A stretch of 64,000 nt of DNA from Bacillus sp. es.036 (GTDB taxonomy: Bacteria; Bacillota; Bacilli; Bacillales; Guptibacillaceae), in the NCBI RefSeq assembly GCF_002563635.1, contig NZ_PDIZ01000001.1:930001-994000 (forward strand), given 5' to 3'. Below, in pieces: positions 61,978-64,000 of this stretch. A program made the translations under genes and the position numbers. The notes beneath the pieces are model-generated. The model had not been told where the DNA came from and did not search any database. It saw only the letters and a list, made by a program, of their open reading frames with translations. Numbering within the stretch: position 1 is the stretch's first letter; each line of letters opens with the position of its first letter.

Positions 61978-62907
61978 ATGTTTGAACATATTACAGTATT
62001 AAAAGAAGAAGCAGTAAATGCACTAAATATTAAAGAAGATGGCATTTATGTAGACTGTACGCTTGGTGGCGGCGGTCATTCAAAAGCAATCCTGGATAAG
62101 CTTACCACAGGACACCTCTATGCTTTTGATCAGGATCAGTGGGCAATCGATAATGCCAAAACAACACTCGCAGGGTATGAGGAAAAGCTCACGGTTATCG
62201 AACGAAACTTTAGTTTTATTAAAGAAGCGTTAGCTGACCTCGGTGTTGAAGGCGTTGATGGGATTTTATTTGACCTTGGTGTTTCCTCTCCGCAGCTTGA
62301 TAAAGGTGAGCGGGGGTTTAGTTATCAGCATGATGCACAGCTGGATATGAGGATGGATCAATCTTCCAGTTTATCAGCGTATGAAGTGGTGAATGAGTGG
62401 GAGTATGAACGTCTCGTCTCGATTTTTTTCAAATTTGGTGAAGAAAAGTTTTCAAAACAAATCGCTCGCAAAATTGAAAAAGCAAGGGACTTAAAACCGA
62501 TTGAAACCACATTTGAACTCGTTGATCTCATTAAAGATGCTATTCCTGCACCTGCGAGAAGGAAAGGGGGACATCCCGCTAAAAGAATTTTTCAAGCGAT
62601 TCGTATAGCGGTAAATGATGAGCTGAAAGTATTTGAGCAGGCTCTAATTGACGGAATGTCCATTTTAAACCCAGGCGGACGGATGAGTGTCATCACATTC
62701 CATTCTCTTGAAGATCGGATTTGCAAAACAACGATGAAAGAAGCGGCTTCAGGGCCAGAACTTCCACCGGGAATGCCGATTATCCCAGATGCATACCAGC
62801 CTGATATGAAGCTTGTAACAAGAAAGCCAATTCTACCATCTGAAGAAGAGCAGGAAGCAAACAGACGTGCACGATCAGCGAAGCTTCGTGTGGCAGAGAA
62901 AATGTAA
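61978..62907 (+). CDS. rsmH: 16S rRNA (cytosine1402-N4)-methyltransferase RsmH
   Basis: SAM-dependent methyltransferase (MraW) acting on C1402 in the ribosomal P site. 309 aa; SAM motif [14 protein letters not shown] (about 26-39), [19 protein letters not shown] near 101-119, and [12 protein letters not shown] near the C-terminus. The start follows mraZ by 34 nt with TAAGG nearby. Confidence 0.96.
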   Translation: MFEHITVLKEEAVNALNIKEDGIYVDCTLGGGGHSKAILDKLTTGHLYAFDQDQWAIDNAKTTLAGYEEKLTVIERNFSFIKEALADLGVEGVDGILFDLGVSSPQLDKGERGFSYQHDAQLDMRMDQSSSLSAYEVVNEWEYERLVSIFFKFGEEKFSKQIARKIEKARDLKPIETTFELVDLIKDAIPAPARRKGGHPAKRIFQAIRIAVNDELKVFEQALIDGMSILNPGGRMSVITFHSLEDRICKTTMKEAASGPELPPGMPIIPDAYQPDMKLVTRKPILPSEEEQEANRRARSAKLRVAEKM

Positions 62908-62942
62908 AGATAAAAATAAAAGAAGGTGCAAGGGGGAAAATG

Positions 62943-63311
62943 ATGAGTAACCTGGCGTATAAGTATCAGCAGCAGCATCAAACGCAAAAACAAGTTGAAA
63001 CAAAAAAGCAAGCGGTTTATGTAGAACGTGGACGTATTACAAAAGGAGAGAAACTGCTCTGGACGATGCTTGTACTTACGTTTGTGGCCGCGTCAATCTT
63101 TATGGTTTCAAATTATGCTACGATTTATAATTTGAATACGGGTCTGCAGCAAGCAGAAGCAGATCAACGTGCTCAAGTGAAACAGAACGAAGAGCTTCAA
63201 GTGAAAGTAACTGAGCTAAGTGCACCCGGTCGAATTGTGAACATTGCCGAAGAAAAATTAGGCATGGAGCTAAATGATCAAAACGTAGAAGTGATCAACA
63301 AGGGATCATAA
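62943..63311 (+). CDS. ftsL: cell division protein FtsL
   Basis: Bitopic division protein that forms a complex with DivIC and DivIB at the septum and activates FtsW-PBP2B. 122 aa: cytoplasmic N-terminus beginning MSNLAYKYQ (B. subtilis MSNLAYQ), a membrane helix about 38-58, and a coiled coil (NTGLQQAEADQRAQVKQNEELQ). Start at ATG 62943, 6 nt after GGGGG; ATG 62940 is too close. 20 nt before pbpB. Confidence 0.92.
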   Translation: MSNLAYKYQQQHQTQKQVETKKQAVYVERGRITKGEKLLWTMLVLTFVAASIFMVSNYATIYNLNTGLQQAEADQRAQVKQNEELQVKVTELSAPGRIVNIAEEKLGMELNDQNVEVINKGS

Positions 63312-63331
63312 TTTCGGAGGTTTGCACTGTC

Positions 63332-64000
63332 ATGAAAGAATCAAACAAGAACTCACATATTAATGTTGGAGCAGCGATTTTAATGTTACTATTTGTCCTG
63401 CTCTTTTTTGCTTTTATTGGAAGGTTTTTCTATATTGAATGGACGCAGGCGGTTTCGGGTTCCGATGGTGAAAAAGTGGACTTAATGGAACTAGGAAAAG
63501 ATAAGTGGACGCGAAGCAAGATTCTTGAAGCGGATCGCGGTACGATTTATGATCGCACAGGAGAAAACGCGCTTGCCACTGACATTCCTTCATTTACACT
63601 GCGAGCCATTTTAGATGAAAATTATGAAGATCATGTAAAAGATGTTTCGAAAACTGCGGCTGCTCTTGCGCCGATTCTAGAGATGGAGCAATCCGATGTT
63701 ACTGAAATTCTTTCTAGAGAAGAACTATTTCAGGTGGAGTTCGGAGCATCTGGAAAAAATTTAAGCCTTACTCAAAAAGAAGAAATTGAAAAACTCGACT
63801 TACCTGGAGTTGGCTTTATTCCAACGAAAACGCGCCTCTATCCTAATGAAGAGTTTGCTTCTCATCTTCTTGGGTTTACAAACGAAAATGAAAAAGGTGT
63901 CCAGGAAGGCTTGTTAGGTTTAGAAAAGGAATTAAATAAGTATCTTGTTCCGCAAGAAGGGAAAGAAACGTATCAAAGTGATCGGGAAGGGTTTAAACTT
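63332..64000 (+). CDS. pbpB: penicillin-binding protein 2B, N-terminal part (cut by window end)
   Basis: Septal class B penicillin-binding protein, partner of FtsW. 223 codons are seen before the window ends, with no stop. N-terminal membrane helix (about 15-35, VGAAILMLLFVLLFFAFIG), then the pedestal domain with ILEADRGTIYDRTGENALAT, the usual class B start, and the Ala/Glu-rich dimerisation region. The transpeptidase domain lies outside. TCGGAGG is 11 nt before the ATG. Confidence 0.93.
   Translation, partial: MKESNKNSHINVGAAILMLLFVLLFFAFIGRFFYIEWTQAVSGSDGEKVDLMELGKDKWTRSKILEADRGTIYDRTGENALATDIPSFTLRAILDENYEDHVKDVSKTAAALAPILEMEQSDVTEILSREELFQVEFGASGKNLSLTQKEEIEKLDLPGVGFIPTKTRLYPNEEFASHLLGFTNENEKGVQEGLLGLEKELNKYLVPQEGKETYQSDREGFKL

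Overview
The window looks like chromosome of a Bacillus-type Firmicute (family Bacillaceae). The reasons are AGGAGG-type ribosome sites, frequent TTG and GTG starts, U-tailed hairpin terminators after most transcription units, and a gene order that follows the B. subtilis stretch from pdhA to pbpB (yktA-yktB, ylaF-typA-ylaH-ylaI, ylaN-ftsW-pyc-ctaABCDEF, ylbB to ylbP, bshC, mraZ-rsmH-ftsL-pbpB). A sodium-coupled betaine carrier of the BCCT family would suit a salt- or alkali-tolerant member, but the sequence does not fix the genus.

Layout. 1-5251: pyruvate dehydrogenase operon pdhABCD. 5371-9131: an accessory stretch (BCCT carrier, polysaccharide-deacetylase lipoprotein, DUF1885-like protein) ending in a homologue of the dual-function RNA SR1 with its 37-residue peptide ORF. 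9125-22920: speA, nitronate monooxygenase-like gene, yktA/yktB, an inositol-phosphatase gene, typA and the yla group, phoH-like ATPase, glutaminase, ylaN. 23067-24306: a short M50-type peptidase gene and a striking array of about six and a third 118-121 bp repeats. 24404-35284: ftsW, pyruvate carboxylase, haem A synthesis (ctaA, ctaB) and cytochrome caa3 oxidase (ctaCDEF). 35321-54635: the ylb region with several inserted genes, a YugN-CBS fusion, a structured RNA at the ylbH-leader position, coaD, tmcAL, ylbN-rpmF. 54863-58024: a three-gene acyl-CoA carboxylase operon. 58132-64000: panE-like gene, bshC, a 20-bp-period palindrome array, MraZ boxes and the start of the division and cell-wall cluster, cut off inside pbpB.

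How it fits together. Pyruvate sits at the centre: PDH makes acetyl-CoA, pyruvate carboxylase makes oxaloacetate, and the caa3 oxidase is the respiratory end point. The SR1 homologue carries sites for the glycolysis-responsive repressor CcpN and for CcpA, which ties this region to carbon supply. ftsW and the mraZ cluster are the division and septal-wall modules.

The observations most worth a second look are the mosaic 118-bp repeat array (23558-24306), the five evenly spaced TTGGCCAA palindromes between two terminators upstream of mraZ (61225-61316), the complete SR1 locus with double CcpN sites (8874-9131), the ylbH-region RNA whose terminator polarity points to the minus strand (45857-46020), a translated-looking upstream ORF abutting ctaB (30221-30328), and the ylbA-ylbB gene fusion (37772-38503). 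No tRNA, rRNA, CRISPR array, prophage or insertion sequence was recognised.
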